Origin: CAWDVK01 sp963805715
Lineage (GTDB): Bacteria > Actinomycetota > Actinomycetes > Streptosporangiales > Streptosporangiaceae
Length of the DNA stretch: 64,000 nt
Assembly (NCBI GenBank): GCA_963805715.1
Contig: CAWDVK010000020.1
Location: 248,001-312,000, forward strand
Direction: 5' to 3'
A program made the position numbers and the translations under genes. The notes under the pieces were generated by a model. It did not search any database. It saw only the letters and a list, made by a program, of their open reading frames with translations, and had not been told where the DNA came from. Positions 33,921-43,357 of this stretch are shown here, one piece after another; position 1 is the first letter of the stretch; every line of letters begins with the position of its first letter.

Positions 33921-34916
33921 CTAGAAGGCGCGGTAATCCCGCACGGCCATCCTCGGGCCATGCCGTGGCGGCCGGGTGCCGCTCATCTCGACCAGCCTCG
34001 CCGCGCGGTAGCGGTGGCCCGCATACGGCGCCAGCAGGGCCAGCATCCCGGCGTCATCGACCACCCGGCCTGCCAGCGCCCAGCCCACCGCCGCGGGCAG
34101 GTGGTAATCCCCCACGCTCACCGCGTCCGCGTCGCCGCAGGCCCGCTGCCTGACCTCAGCCGATGTCCAGGGCCCGATGCCCGGCAGCGAGCGCAGGCGG
34201 CGGTCCGCCTCGGCGGCGCCCAGCGCGGCGATGTCCTCGAGCCGCCCGGCCACCCCGGCCGCGCCGGCGATGGTCCTGGCCCGCACGCCCTCGACACCGG
34301 CCCGGTGCCACTCCCAGGACGGCAGCGCCGCCCACGTTGCCGCGGGCGGGAACACCCGCATCCCGGCCAGCGCCGGCCCCGGCGCGGCCAGGCCGAACCG
34401 CAGCAGCAGGAGCCGCCAGGCCCGCCAGGCCTCCGCGCCCACGACCTTCTGCTCGAGCACCGCGGGGACCAGGGCCTCCAGCACCCGCCCGGACCGCCCG
34501 ATCCTGAAGCCCTCATGGCGCCGCGCCAGCTCGCGGAGCAGCGGGTGCGCCGGGCTGAATCCCGACGGCTCATCGAGGGCGCCCAGCAGCTCCGGCATCG
34601 TCGCGACGAGCCAGGCGGCACCCGGACCCCAGGCCGTCGCGGTGATCGCGGTCGCGGCCTTCCCCGCGTTCCTGGCCGGCAGCTCACCGCCGGTCACCGG
34701 CCCGCCGGTCACCGGGCCGCCGGTCACCGGGCCGCCGGTCACCCGCAGGGTGCCGGGGCCATCGGGCGTCAGCGAGGTGCGCCAGATCGCGCCGGCCTCG
34801 TCAATGCGGAACGCCGGGTCCCGCGCGCCGCGCCGGTGCACGGCCAGCACGCCGCGGACGTCGACCGGGTACGGCGCCAGCCAGCTGCGCTGGACGTGCT
34901 CGCCGTGGCCGGCCAT
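33921..34916 (-). CDS. DNA-3-methyladenine glycosylase II-like (AlkA/HhH-GPD) protein
   Basis: A 331 aa base-excision enzyme. The HhH motif and catalytic region are LRSLPGIGPWTSAEVRQRACGDADAVSVGDYHL; the last segment supplies the catalytic Asp of the GPD family. The N-terminal beta domain (about 1-90) includes a VTGGP repeat run, an insertion caused by a 15-bp DNA repeat. EALVPAVLEQKVVGAEAWRAWR is the usual HhH-GPD helix. Removal of alkylated purines is the likely role. It is 11 bases downstream of manC and 62 upstream of fbiC, all minus strand, so cotranscription is likely. Confidence 0.88.
   Translation of the reverse strand: MAGHGEHVQRSWLAPYPVDVRGVLAVHRRGARDPAFRIDEAGAIWRTSLTPDGPGTLRVTGGPVTGGPVTGGPVTGGELPARNAGKAATAITATAWGPGAAWLVATMPELLGALDEPSGFSPAHPLLRELARRHEGFRIGRSGRVLEALVPAVLEQKVVGAEAWRAWRLLLLRFGLAAPGPALAGMRVFPPAATWAALPSWEWHRAGVEGVRARTIAGAAGVAGRLEDIAALGAAEADRRLRSLPGIGPWTSAEVRQRACGDADAVSVGDYHLPAAVGWALAGRVVDDAGMLALLAPYAGHRYRAARLVEMSGTRPPRHGPRMAVRDYRAF
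34690..34743. repeat. 15-bp tandem repeat, about 3.6 copies
   Basis: The unit CCGGTCACCGGGCCG is repeated in frame inside the glycosylase gene, encoding VTGGP units. Being a multiple of three, copy changes would not break the gene. Confidence 0.9.
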
Positions 34917-34927
34917 CGGCGACCGGC

Positions 34928-36061
34928 TCAGGCGTCAGCCGAGAACCGGATGGCTGTGGGCCCCAGCTTGACCCCCGGCCAGACCCGCAGCCCGCTGCGC
35001 AGCTCGTTCCCGGCCGCGATGCTCGCCGCATCGCCGATGACCACGTCAGCCAGGATCGCGCCCGCTCCGATGCGGGCACGATTGCCGATCACGCTGGCAC
35101 TGACCTGCGCGTCCTCGCCCACGGTGACGCCATCGAAGAGCACGGCTCCGTCCAGCCGGGCGCGGGGGCCGACCACGCAGCCCGGCCCGGCCACCGTCCC
35201 GCCGGACAGCCGGGCCGACGGATCGACGACCGCGCCCGGCAGCAGCAGCGCCTGCCCGCACGGCGCCGGCATCGCCGGGGAGTGCAGGCGGCCGAGCACC
35301 AGATCGCAGCTGCCGCGCACGAACGCGGCCGGCGTGCCCACGTCCAGCCAGTACGCCGTCTCCAGGTAGCCCATGACGACCTCGCCGCCGGCGATCAGCG
35401 CCGGGAAGGTCTCCCGCTCCACCGACAGCCGCCGGCAGGCCGGCATCTGGTCGATGAACCGCCGGGTGAAGACGTAGCAGCCCGCGTTGATCTGGCTCGT
35501 GACCGGATCCGGTGTCTTCTCCAGGAACGCGGTCACCCGGCCGTCGGCGTCGGTCGGCACGCAGCCGAAGCGGGCCGGATCAGGTACCTCGACCAGGTGC
35601 AGGGTGACCGCGGCGTCGGCCTTGCGGTGCACCGCCAGCTGCGCCTGCAGGTCATGCCCGGACAGCACGTCGCCGTTGAGCACGACCACCGGGTCATCGG
35701 GACGGCTGCGCAGGCAGGCCGCGGCGTTGCGGATGCCGCCGCCGGTGTCCAGCGGCTCGGCCTCGTAGACAAAGTCAAGCTCCAGCCCGAACGCCGAGCC
35801 GTCGCCGAGCACTTCGGCGAACATGTCGGCGCGGTACGCGGTGGCCAGCACGACCCTGGTGATGCCCGAGGCAGCCGCCCTGGCCAGCTGATGGGCCAGG
35901 AAGGGCACGCCGGCCGTGGGCAGTAGCGGCTTGGGGACACTGACCGTCAGCGGCCGGAGCCGGGTGCCCTGGCCCCCCACGAGCAGGATGGCCTCAAGCG
36001 GCTCGCGATCGCCGAGGCTGGCGCTCCGCGGTGCAGCCAGGCCGGCCGAGTCAGTAGGCAT
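34928..36061 (-). CDS. manC: Mannose-1-phosphate guanylyltransferase (GDP-mannose pyrophosphorylase)
   Basis: A 377 aa nucleotidyltransferase. The signature LLVGGQGTRLRPLT and the Lys of PKPLLPTAG bind nucleotide; VVLNGDVLSG has the metal-binding Asp. From about 275 a left-handed beta-helix of hexapeptide repeats (LLPGAVVDPSARLSGG, VTVGEDAQVSASVIGNRARIGAG) completes the typical two-domain form. It makes GDP-mannose for glycans and is homologous to mycobacterial ManB (Rv3264c). It lies 11 bases after a GT4 transferase gene. The mutase partner is at 13213-14583. Confidence 0.94.
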   Translation of the reverse strand: MPTDSAGLAAPRSASLGDREPLEAILLVGGQGTRLRPLTVSVPKPLLPTAGVPFLAHQLARAAASGITRVVLATAYRADMFAEVLGDGSAFGLELDFVYEAEPLDTGGGIRNAAACLRSRPDDPVVVLNGDVLSGHDLQAQLAVHRKADAAVTLHLVEVPDPARFGCVPTDADGRVTAFLEKTPDPVTSQINAGCYVFTRRFIDQMPACRRLSVERETFPALIAGGEVVMGYLETAYWLDVGTPAAFVRGSCDLVLGRLHSPAMPAPCGQALLLPGAVVDPSARLSGGTVAGPGCVVGPRARLDGAVLFDGVTVGEDAQVSASVIGNRARIGAGAILADVVIGDAASIAAGNELRSGLRVWPGVKLGPTAIRFSADA

Positions 36062-36072
36062 GAGCAGCGAGA

Positions 36073-37209
36073 CTACTCGTGAACCTGCGCCGCCGCGCGC
36101 TCATAGCTGGTCATATGCGCTTCGGCGGATGCCGACCAGGCGAACTCCAGCGCCCTGGTGTAACCGGCCATGCCCAGCGCGTTCCGGCGCTCCGGGTCAT
36201 TGAGCAGCGACCGCAGCGCGGCCTCGATGCTGTCGGCATCGGGCTCGGTGTAAGCCACCGCGTCACCGCCCACCTCGGGCAGGGCCGTCCGGTGCGTGGT
36301 CAGCACCGGCGCGCCGCACGCCATCGCCTCCAGGGCGGGCAGCCCGAAGCCTTCCCCGGTGCTGGGGAAGGCGACGATGAGCGCCCCGCCGAAGAAGCCA
36401 GGCAGGTCGGTGAAATGCAGGTAGCCAGGACGCACCAGCCGAAGGTTCGCGGGCACGGCGGCGACGGCCTGGTCGACTTCCTCGCTCCAGCCGGTCCCGC
36501 CGGCCAGCACCAGGGCGGGCGGGTCGGTCATGTCGGCGACCGCGGCCGCCCAGCCCGCGATCAGGGCGGGCACGTTCTTGCGCGGCTCGAGCGTGCCGAG
36601 GTAGGCCAGGTACGGCTTGCCGTGCAGCCCCAGCCTGCTGCTGATCTGGTGCAGCTGCTGCTCGCTCGGCCGGTGGAACAGGTCGTGATCCACGCCGTGG
36701 TACGCGACATCGATCCTGGTCGGATCGGCGCCGAGGACGCGGACAAGCTCGTCCCTGGTGGCCTTGGATGGCACGATCAGCCGGGTAGCCCGGCGCGCCG
36801 AGGTACGGATCGCGGCCTTGTAGAACGCCGCGATCACCGGGCTGTGCGCATCCGGCTCGGTGAAGAACGTCAGGTCGTGGATGGTCACGACCGTCGGCGT
36901 GCCGGGCCGCAGCGGCATCGAGTAGTGCGGCGAGTGGATGACGTCAGCGCGGACCTGCTGCGCGACCATCGGCAGGCCGCTCTGCTCCCAGGCCAGCCTG
37001 GCGGGACGGTGCGCGATGGCGGGCGGCGCGGCGACCACGATGGCGCCGGGCACCAGCCGCCCGTACCGCTCCTCATCGGCCCGCTGGCAGGCCACGACCA
37101 GATCGGCCCCGGCAGCGCCAAGAGCGTGGACGAGACCATCAACGTAGCGGCCGAGTGCGCCGCGGTCGGCAGGCACCGCAGTCGCGTCTATGAGAACACG
37201 AGGCGACAC
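36073..37209 (-). CDS. GT4 family glycosyltransferase
   Basis: A 378 aa GT-B enzyme. After the N-terminal VSPRVLIDATAVPADRGALGRYVDGLVHAL come YHGVDHDLF, YLGTLEPRKNVPALI (start of the C-terminal donor domain) and the EGFGLPALEAMACGAPVLTT motif, whose Glu binds the sugar nucleotide. It probably uses GDP-mannose, made by the adjacent manC. The GTG at 37209 is preferred because family sequence begins there and AAAGGAG precedes it; a longer frame to 37320 is unlikely. It is first in a minus-strand run GT4-manC-glycosylase-fbiC-dprE1. Confidence 0.9.
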   Translation of the reverse strand: MSPRVLIDATAVPADRGALGRYVDGLVHALGAAGADLVVACQRADEERYGRLVPGAIVVAAPPAIAHRPARLAWEQSGLPMVAQQVRADVIHSPHYSMPLRPGTPTVVTIHDLTFFTEPDAHSPVIAAFYKAAIRTSARRATRLIVPSKATRDELVRVLGADPTRIDVAYHGVDHDLFHRPSEQQLHQISSRLGLHGKPYLAYLGTLEPRKNVPALIAGWAAAVADMTDPPALVLAGGTGWSEEVDQAVAAVPANLRLVRPGYLHFTDLPGFFGGALIVAFPSTGEGFGLPALEAMACGAPVLTTHRTALPEVGGDAVAYTEPDADSIEAALRSLLNDPERRNALGMAGYTRALEFAWSASAEAHMTSYERAAAQVHE

Positions 37210-37396
37210 GACCTGTCCGGCTCCTTTCGTCGGCTCGGAGGGCACGCGAGACCTGCTGATGCGAGCTTGGCTCTGGATATATCCCGTCAGGTTCGAGCGT
37301 ACGCCCTCGGCCACGCCCATGCGCCCGCAGCGCTGGGCACCCGCTAACTAAACTGCCAGCCATCGGGTCATTACTGCAGGTAGCCGGCCCATATCG

Positions 37397-40237
37397 TCAT
37401 GGACCGGCCCCGCTGCCCGCCGCCCTGGAAGCGTTGTCCAGCGCTTTCTTCATGCTGGCCAGCTCGGCCTGGAAGGCACCCAGGTTGCCTGCCTTCAGGT
37501 CCGCCTGCGCCCTGGCGTAGTCGGCCTCCGCCTGCTGCAGGTACGACTGCACGGTTCCGGTCAGCCCGCCCGGCGCCTGCGCGCTCGGGGCGCCGCCGAG
37601 CACCTGCGCGAGCGACGCCTGCAGCGTGGTGGCCCAGCCGACCTGGCCGTCCCAGTAACTGAACACGTACTTGAGCTGCGGGTAGGAGCCGCTCGCCTGC
37701 TCGGCCGAGACGTAGACCGGCTGGGTGTACAGCAGGCCGCCGCCCAGCGGCAGGGTGATCAGGTTGCCGAGCGTGACCTTGGACCCGCCCTTGCGCAGCT
37801 GGGTGAGCTCGATGGAGGCCGGCGGATACGACTGGAAGGAGTTGTTGGCCTGCTGCGGGCCGGGAATGCTCGTGTTCTGCGGCAGCTGCAGGATCTCGAT
37901 CTTGCCGTAGCCGCTGCTCAGCGGGTTGCTATTGACTGTCAGGAAGGCAGCCATGTTCGGCCGCCCCCGCTGCGTGAAGGACGTGACCACCGAGAACTCC
38001 GGCTTCGCCTCGCCGGGCATCGTCATCGTCAGGTAGTAGGGCGGCTGGCTGAGGGCGCTGCCGGACTCGGTGGAGGGGTCGGGCGGGACCGCCCAGAAAT
38101 TCTGCCCGCTGTAGAACGCGGCCGCCTGCGTGACATGGAACTGGGTGAGGACCTGGCGCTGCAGGCTGAACAGGACCTCGGGGTAGCGCAGGTGCGCCCG
38201 CAGCGCCGCCGGCATCTGGCCGATCGGCCTGATCACGCCGGGGAATGCCTTCATCCACGCGGCGAGAATGGGGTCCCGGCCGCCCCAGTGATACAGGGTG
38301 ACCTGGCCCGTGTAGGCGTTGACCAGCGCCTTGACGGAATTGCGGAGGTAGTTGAGCTGGCCGCCGGGCCCGGCCACGGACCCGCCGGGGAAGTAGGTGC
38401 TGGCGGTGGCCTGCTGCGCATCGAGGCGCTGCGAGTACGGGTAGTCGTCGGTGGTCGTGTAACCGTCGACCACCCAGTAGATCTGGCCGTCCGCGACGAC
38501 CGGGTACGGGTCGCCGTCCAGGGTCAGGAATGGCGCGACCTTGGCCACCCTGGCCAGCGGATCCCGGATGTAGATGATCTTTGAATGGCTGCCTATGGCG
38601 CTGGACAGCAGGATGTTGAGCTGGCGGAATTTCACCGCGTACAGCAGCCGGTCCAGGACCGATCCGACGGGCACCCCGCCGCCGCCGTGATAGGTGTTGT
38701 CGTGCTGGCCGCCGGTGCTCGCGTTCGGGTAGTCGAGTTCCTGCTGGCGGGTGTCCACGATGACGTAGCCGGCTTCCTGCTCCCCGAAGTACACCCGCGG
38801 CTGGTAGCTGCCGAGCGAGCCACGCAGCGGCGAGATGTTGCCCTCGGTGAAGGACGGGTTGCCGTTCGGCTGCGCCGAGCTCGCGGCCGCCGCGACGAGC
38901 CCGTACCCGTGCGTGTACACCAGGTGGGTGTTGACCCAGTTGTCCTGCCCGGCCGGCGGCCCGGTGATGGCCCGCACCCCCACCACCATGTCCTGCGGCA
39001 CCGGGCTGCCCCGGTCGGCGTACCGGTCCACGCCCAGCACCGGGGGAAAGGCGTAGTAGCTCTTGACCTGCTGGAGCTGCTGGAACGTCAGCGACAGCAC
39101 GCCGGGATCGGCGAGCCGGACATCCGGCACCGCGGCCGCGTCCGCGGCGAGCTGGGATGGCGACTGGTCCGGGGCGCCGGAGTAGGGGATCACCTGCGCC
39201 GCGCTCACGCCGTAGGCAGCGCGCGTGCTGGCGATCTCCCTGGACAGGTACGGAGTCTCCTTGACCAGCTCGTTCGGCTTCACGACGAACTGCTGGATGA
39301 TCGCCGGGTAGACCCCGCCGACCAGGATCGCCGACAGCACGAGCAGGCCGAAGCCGATGGCCGGCAGCATCGAGCTGCGGCGGGCCGCGCCGGCGAAGAA
39401 CAGCACGGCGCAGATGAGCGCGATGACGGTCAGCACGGTCTTGGCCGGCAGGATCGCGTTCACGTCCGTGTAGGAGGCCCCGGTCTGCACGATGCCGCGC
39501 TGGGAGAAGTCAATGCCGTACCGGTCCACCCAGTAGGCCACGGCCTTCAGCAGCACGAAGAAGCCCGCGAGCACGTACAGCTGGGCGCGCGCGGCGGGAG
39601 TGGCGCGCTCGCCGCGCAGCTGCGGCCGCAGCCCCCCGTACAGGTAGTGCGTGGCGGCGGACAGCAGCAGCGCCAGCAGGACGGCCGCGAACAGGTACGA
39701 GAGGGCCATCCGGATGAACGGGTAGTCGAAGACGAAGAACGATATGTCGAGATGAAACTGCGGATCTTTCGTGCCAAACGAGGTCCGGTTGGCGAACAGG
39801 AGCCACGTCTGCCAGCGACCAGCGGCGGTCAGGCCGGAAATCAGGCCGATGAGGCCGAGCAGCGCCGCGAGGAGCAGCCGCCGGCGGGAGTCCACGGCCA
39901 GCCGGTACGCCTCGAGTGCCTGCTGCCGGGGCGAGGGGGGCAGGTGAGCAGGGCGGAACCGGTAGGCCAGCCAGACGCTCGTCCCCACGACGGCGATCAT
40001 CAGGAACGCGGCGACGCCGAACAGGGCCCACTTCGGCCCGTACGTCCCGGCGAAGACGCGGGTGTAGCCGATCGACCGGAACCACAGGTAGTCCGTCCAG
40101 ATGCCGGCCAGGACGGCCACGAGCACGATGGCCGCGACGATGCCGAGAGCCCACGGGATCAGGCGCGCGGGCCAGCGGGGCAGTACCACGGGGCGGCCGC
40201 TGGCCGGCCGTGACTGGCCAGGACTGCGGAAGGCCAC
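37397..40237 (-). CDS. UPF0182 family membrane protein
   Basis: A 946 aa protein with seven or so N-terminal membrane helices (for example WALGIVAAIVLVAVLAGIW and FVLLKAVAYWVDRYGIDFS) and a large outer domain from about 310 (DVRLADPGVLSLTFQQLQQVKSYYAF, YVIVDTRQQELDYPN). This is the UPF0182 family, homologous to Rv3193c, of unknown function. The GTG at 40237 has GGGGGAGG five bases upstream. The C-terminus is Ala/Gln-rich and probably coiled coil. It is encoded after the Lon-like protease gene, as in Mycobacterium. Confidence 0.93.
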   Translation of the reverse strand: MAFRSPGQSRPASGRPVVLPRWPARLIPWALGIVAAIVLVAVLAGIWTDYLWFRSIGYTRVFAGTYGPKWALFGVAAFLMIAVVGTSVWLAYRFRPAHLPPSPRQQALEAYRLAVDSRRRLLLAALLGLIGLISGLTAAGRWQTWLLFANRTSFGTKDPQFHLDISFFVFDYPFIRMALSYLFAAVLLALLLSAATHYLYGGLRPQLRGERATPAARAQLYVLAGFFVLLKAVAYWVDRYGIDFSQRGIVQTGASYTDVNAILPAKTVLTVIALICAVLFFAGAARRSSMLPAIGFGLLVLSAILVGGVYPAIIQQFVVKPNELVKETPYLSREIASTRAAYGVSAAQVIPYSGAPDQSPSQLAADAAAVPDVRLADPGVLSLTFQQLQQVKSYYAFPPVLGVDRYADRGSPVPQDMVVGVRAITGPPAGQDNWVNTHLVYTHGYGLVAAAASSAQPNGNPSFTEGNISPLRGSLGSYQPRVYFGEQEAGYVIVDTRQQELDYPNASTGGQHDNTYHGGGGVPVGSVLDRLLYAVKFRQLNILLSSAIGSHSKIIYIRDPLARVAKVAPFLTLDGDPYPVVADGQIYWVVDGYTTTDDYPYSQRLDAQQATASTYFPGGSVAGPGGQLNYLRNSVKALVNAYTGQVTLYHWGGRDPILAAWMKAFPGVIRPIGQMPAALRAHLRYPEVLFSLQRQVLTQFHVTQAAAFYSGQNFWAVPPDPSTESGSALSQPPYYLTMTMPGEAKPEFSVVTSFTQRGRPNMAAFLTVNSNPLSSGYGKIEILQLPQNTSIPGPQQANNSFQSYPPASIELTQLRKGGSKVTLGNLITLPLGGGLLYTQPVYVSAEQASGSYPQLKYVFSYWDGQVGWATTLQASLAQVLGGAPSAQAPGGLTGTVQSYLQQAEADYARAQADLKAGNLGAFQAELASMKKALDNASRAAGSGAGP

Positions 40238-40493
40238 GCCCCTCCCCCTTCCCAGGCTTCGTGGCCCGCGGCGGCGGGCGGCGCGCACCGGACAGCTTCC
40301 CGGCACGGGGACGCGCTGGCGCGCTTCTCCGTGGGTCAACTTACCGGGAAAACCCGCGGTTCCCGCCGCCAACCGCGGCCACGCCCAGCGGGCAGTCAGC
40401 GCGCGATCAGGCTGCGCTCAGCCGCGAGCCCGGCCGCGGTCCCTGGACTCCCGCCGGGAACTGCCCTGCGGCTGCCGCGGCACGGCCGCTACC

Positions 40494-41525
40494 TCAGCAG
40501 GACGGGACCGGCTGCCCGTGCTTGATCGCGTTGAGGTCGGCGATCGCGCCAGCCAGGGTGGAGACCTTGATCAGACGCAGCCCGGCCGGTACCGCCCCCG
40601 AGGTGTCCGGGCAGTTGGCGGCCGGACTCAGGAACACGGCTGCCCCGGCCGCCCGCGCTCCGGCCATCTTCTGCTGGATGCCGCCGATCGGGTCCACGGT
40701 GCCGTCGGCCTCGATCTCCCCGGTGCCGGCGATGAACCTGCCGCCGGTGAGATCAGCGCTGGTGAGCTTGTCGATGATGCCGAGCGCGAACATCAGGCCG
40801 GCGCTCGGGCCGCCGATATTGCCGATGTCGATCTTCACGCTGAACGGGAAGCTGAAGCTCTCCGCCACCTCGACGCCTACCTCTGCCTGCCCCTGCACGT
40901 CAGCCGTGCGCAGGCTGACCTGCTGGGTCTTGCCGTCCCTGCGGATGGTGAGGGTGATCGGGGCGCCGGGCCGGGTCGCCCGGATCAGGGCGGCCGCATC
41001 ATGGCGGCAGGTCACCGGAGTGCCGTTGACCGCCGTGATCACGTCGCCGGCGTGCAGCACGCCGTAGGCGGGCATGCCCCGCACCGCCTTCTGCACCGTG
41101 TCCACGGTCGTGAAGCTGATATTCAGCTGGCACAGCGCCGCGGCGGTCGCGGTCTGCTGCGAGCTGACCATCTCCTCGGTGTCCTGCTGCAGGACCTGCT
41201 GCGTCGTCTGGCCGGGAGTGAAGATCTCGCTCTCGGGCACGACCGCGTCCTGCGGCGTCAGCCAGGAGCCGAGCGCGGCGAAGACATTGAAGTTCGTGCC
41301 GGGGCCGCCGAGGTAGCGCACGGTGACCATGTTGAGATGGCCGGTGGTCGGATAGGTGGGGTGGCCCTTGATCTGGATCAGCGGCTGGCCGGACAGGCTG
41401 CCCAGCGTGTTCAGCGTCGGCCCGGGCGTCAGCGCCACGTAGGGAACGGGCAGCAGGACCGCGACGATCAGGGCGGCGAGCGCGCCGATCCCGGCCACCA
41501 GGAGCGTCGCCGAGCGCCTGGACAT
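40494..41525 (-). CDS. PDZ-domain Lon-like (S16) membrane serine protease
   Basis: A 343 aa protein: one N-terminal membrane helix (LLVAGIGALAALIVAVLLPVP), an extracytoplasmic PDZ domain (about 130-200, GMPAYGVLHAGDVITAVNGTPV) and an S16 Lon catalytic domain. The catalytic Ser is in IGGPSAGLMFALGI and the Lys in GGIQQKMAGARAAG, forming the Ser-Lys dyad. It resembles YlbL and Rv3194c. ATP is not used, as no AAA domain exists. The ATG at 41525 leaves 10 bases to the moaE stop. It may act in envelope quality control. Confidence 0.93.
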   Translation of the reverse strand: MSRRSATLLVAGIGALAALIVAVLLPVPYVALTPGPTLNTLGSLSGQPLIQIKGHPTYPTTGHLNMVTVRYLGGPGTNFNVFAALGSWLTPQDAVVPESEIFTPGQTTQQVLQQDTEEMVSSQQTATAAALCQLNISFTTVDTVQKAVRGMPAYGVLHAGDVITAVNGTPVTCRHDAAALIRATRPGAPITLTIRRDGKTQQVSLRTADVQGQAEVGVEVAESFSFPFSVKIDIGNIGGPSAGLMFALGIIDKLTSADLTGGRFIAGTGEIEADGTVDPIGGIQQKMAGARAAGAAVFLSPAANCPDTSGAVPAGLRLIKVSTLAGAIADLNAIKHGQPVPSC

Positions 41526-41535
41526 GCGGGCCCGC

Positions 41536-41958
41536 CTAGGCACTGTTCACCCACTCGCTCTCGCCGTCGGACATGATCTGGTGCTTCCAGATCGGCACGG
41601 TGGCCTTCAGCTCCTCAATCAGCGCCCGGCAGGCCGCAAACGCCTCAGCCCGGTGATCGGAGGCCACCGCCACGACGACGGCGAGGTCACCGATGTCCAG
41701 GTCGCCGACGCGGTGCACGGCCGCCACCGCGCGGATGTCGAAGCTCGCGGCGACCTTCTCCGCCACCCGCCGCAGCTCGGCCGACCCGGACGGGTGCGCC
41801 GTGTAGCAGAGCCTGGTCACGCCGCGGCCGTGGTCATGATCACGCACGGCGCCGATGAACAGGGCGATGGCTCCCGCCGCGGGATCGGCCACGGCGGCAC
41901 GTACCTCGTCCACGGACAGCGGGCTGGAGCGGAGCTCGGCCAGCCGGATGACAGTCAC
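41536..41958 (-). CDS. moaE: Molybdopterin synthase catalytic subunit
   Basis: A 140 aa MoaE protein, the large subunit that accepts sulfur from MoaD to build molybdopterin. Features are GAIALFIGAVRDHDHGRGVTRL, VAAVHRVGDLDIGDLAVVVAV, HRAEAFAACRALIEELKATVPIWKHQ (with the catalytic Lys) and a C-terminal EWVNS. No moaD or other moa genes are in the window. Its position between the SDR gene and Lon-like protease gene is common in actinomycetes. Confidence 0.95.
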   Translation of the reverse strand: MTVIRLAELRSSPLSVDEVRAAVADPAAGAIALFIGAVRDHDHGRGVTRLCYTAHPSGSAELRRVAEKVAASFDIRAVAAVHRVGDLDIGDLAVVVAVASDHRAEAFAACRALIEELKATVPIWKHQIMSDGESEWVNSA

Positions 41959-41996
41959 GCTGCCAAAACTACAATGATCCGGCGGTCGCGCGGCCC

Positions 41997-43298
41997 TCAG
42001 GACTCGCGGCGGCGCCGCCGCGCGGCGCGGACGATGGCGGCGCTGCCGATCACCGCGACAGTCGCTCCCGCCGCCGTGATCGCCGCGTCCTTGCGATCCA
42101 GCCGGCGCCCGGCCACCGCGTGATGGCCGCTGCGTTGCGCCAGCAGGACCTCCAGCGCGGCCGCGTTGTCATACTCGGGCCGCCAGCCGGCCTCGCGCAG
42201 CGCCTGGCAGTCGGCTACCCACGGGTAGACCACGAAGTGAAGATCCGTGTCCGGCGCCGGCGTGATGCCGGCCCGGTGCAGCCGCTGGACGGTCGCGAAT
42301 GTCAGCCCGGCGGGTAGCTCGACCCGCCGCAGCCCGCACAGCTCCTCGACCTCGTCCTGCTCCAGCCAGTGATCACAGCCGACCGCGAAGGCGCCGGCCA
42401 CTTCCCCGGCCGCGGCCAGCTCCAGCGCGGATACGAGATCGTCGATATGGCAGAACTGCCACCGCATCGCGCAGCCCTTCACCGTGAGCAGCCGGGGCGC
42501 CTCGAAATGCCGGGTGATGAAGGTGTCAATGCCCTCACCGACCAGCGCGGCCGGGCGGACGACCGTCACCGCGAGGCCGGGATGCGCGCGCGCCGAGCGC
42601 TGCGCCAGGTACTCGATCTCGAGCAGGTCCCCGGCCACCCCGCCATTGGGGTCGGCATCCAGCGGAGCGTCCTCCGGCAGCGGAACCCGGTTGTCCGGGC
42701 GCGCGCCGTAGACCATCGCGCTGGTGATCAGCACGACCCGGCTCACCCCGCCGGCCGCCGCCGCCGTGAGCACGGTCTGGGCGCCGCGGACATTGAAGGC
42801 CCGCCGCGCCCTGGCATCGGAGTCCGGCGAGAGGTCGAGATCGGTGTGCACGACCACATCGACTCCGGCCAGCCTGCCGGCCAGCGCGGGATCACGGATA
42901 TCGACCACCCGCCAGGTCACTCCCCTGGCCTCGCCGCGGTGATCATCGATGGCGACGATCCGCCCGATCCTTGGCGAGCCGGCCAGCTGCGTCGCCAGGG
43001 CATGACCAAGATCCCGTGCGGCGCCCGTGACGGCCACCACCGGCCGGCCGCTGGCCGCTGGCGGCTGGCCTGCCGCTGACGGCTCCGGCCGGCCTGCCGC
43101 TGACGGCTCCGGCCGGCCTGCCGCTGACGGCTCCGGATCAGCGGCCGCGCGGGCCGCCGCGCCCGGCTGGCCGCCGGTCAGGATCGGGGCTGCCGGGTCG
43201 TTCCCCGGTCCGGCCCCGGCCCGGTCCGGCTGGCGCCGGATGCCCCGCCCGCGCTCCGCCGAGGGCGAACCTTGGCATCTCGGTTGCTCACCGCGCAC
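41997..43298 (-). CDS. NAD-dependent epimerase/dehydratase (extended SDR) family protein
   Basis: The core has the cofactor loop VVAVTGAARDLGHAL, VVHTDLDLSPD, the LITSAMVYGARP segment (Ser and Tyr of the active site, although the usual Lys three positions on is absent: YGARPD) and VVRPAALVGEG. A C-terminal hydrophobic helix (AAITAAGATVAVIGSAAIVRAARR) followed by Arg-rich residues suggests membrane association. The N-terminus is a disordered Pro/Ala region with a PEPSAAGR repeat. The start is uncertain: GTG 43298 is in frame, while GTG 43291 has a better spaced AGGAG but is in another frame. It is divergent from the DUF2342 gene. Confidence 0.75.
   Translation of the reverse strand: MRGEQPRCQGSPSAERGRGIRRQPDRAGAGPGNDPAAPILTGGQPGAAARAAADPEPSAAGRPEPSAAGRPEPSAAGQPPAASGRPVVAVTGAARDLGHALATQLAGSPRIGRIVAIDDHRGEARGVTWRVVDIRDPALAGRLAGVDVVVHTDLDLSPDSDARARRAFNVRGAQTVLTAAAAGGVSRVVLITSAMVYGARPDNRVPLPEDAPLDADPNGGVAGDLLEIEYLAQRSARAHPGLAVTVVRPAALVGEGIDTFITRHFEAPRLLTVKGCAMRWQFCHIDDLVSALELAAAGEVAGAFAVGCDHWLEQDEVEELCGLRRVELPAGLTFATVQRLHRAGITPAPDTDLHFVVYPWVADCQALREAGWRPEYDNAAALEVLLAQRSGHHAVAGRRLDRKDAAITAAGATVAVIGSAAIVRAARRRRRES
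43065..43136. repeat. 24-bp tandem repeat, three copies
   Basis: Three near-identical 24-base units (TGCCGCTGACGGCTCCGG core) lie in frame near the start of the SDR gene and encode repeated EPSAAGRP. The first unit differs at one base. Confidence 0.9.
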
Positions 43299-43357
43299 CG
43301 CTCCTGGGATAACTTGGCCAACGTGGACCCTTCCATCCTGCCTGAGAGGCAGCGGAG

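Noticed and set aside
38585..40213. 542-codon plus-strand frame opposite UPF0182
   Set aside because: It is antisense to a membrane protein gene with clear family features; translation is His/Arg/Gly-rich as in typical GC shadow frames.
43289..43291. GTG with good AGGAG spacing as true start of the SDR gene, implying another frameshift
   Set aside because: The N-terminal region is disordered and unconserved, so no sequence evidence ties that frame to the SDR core.
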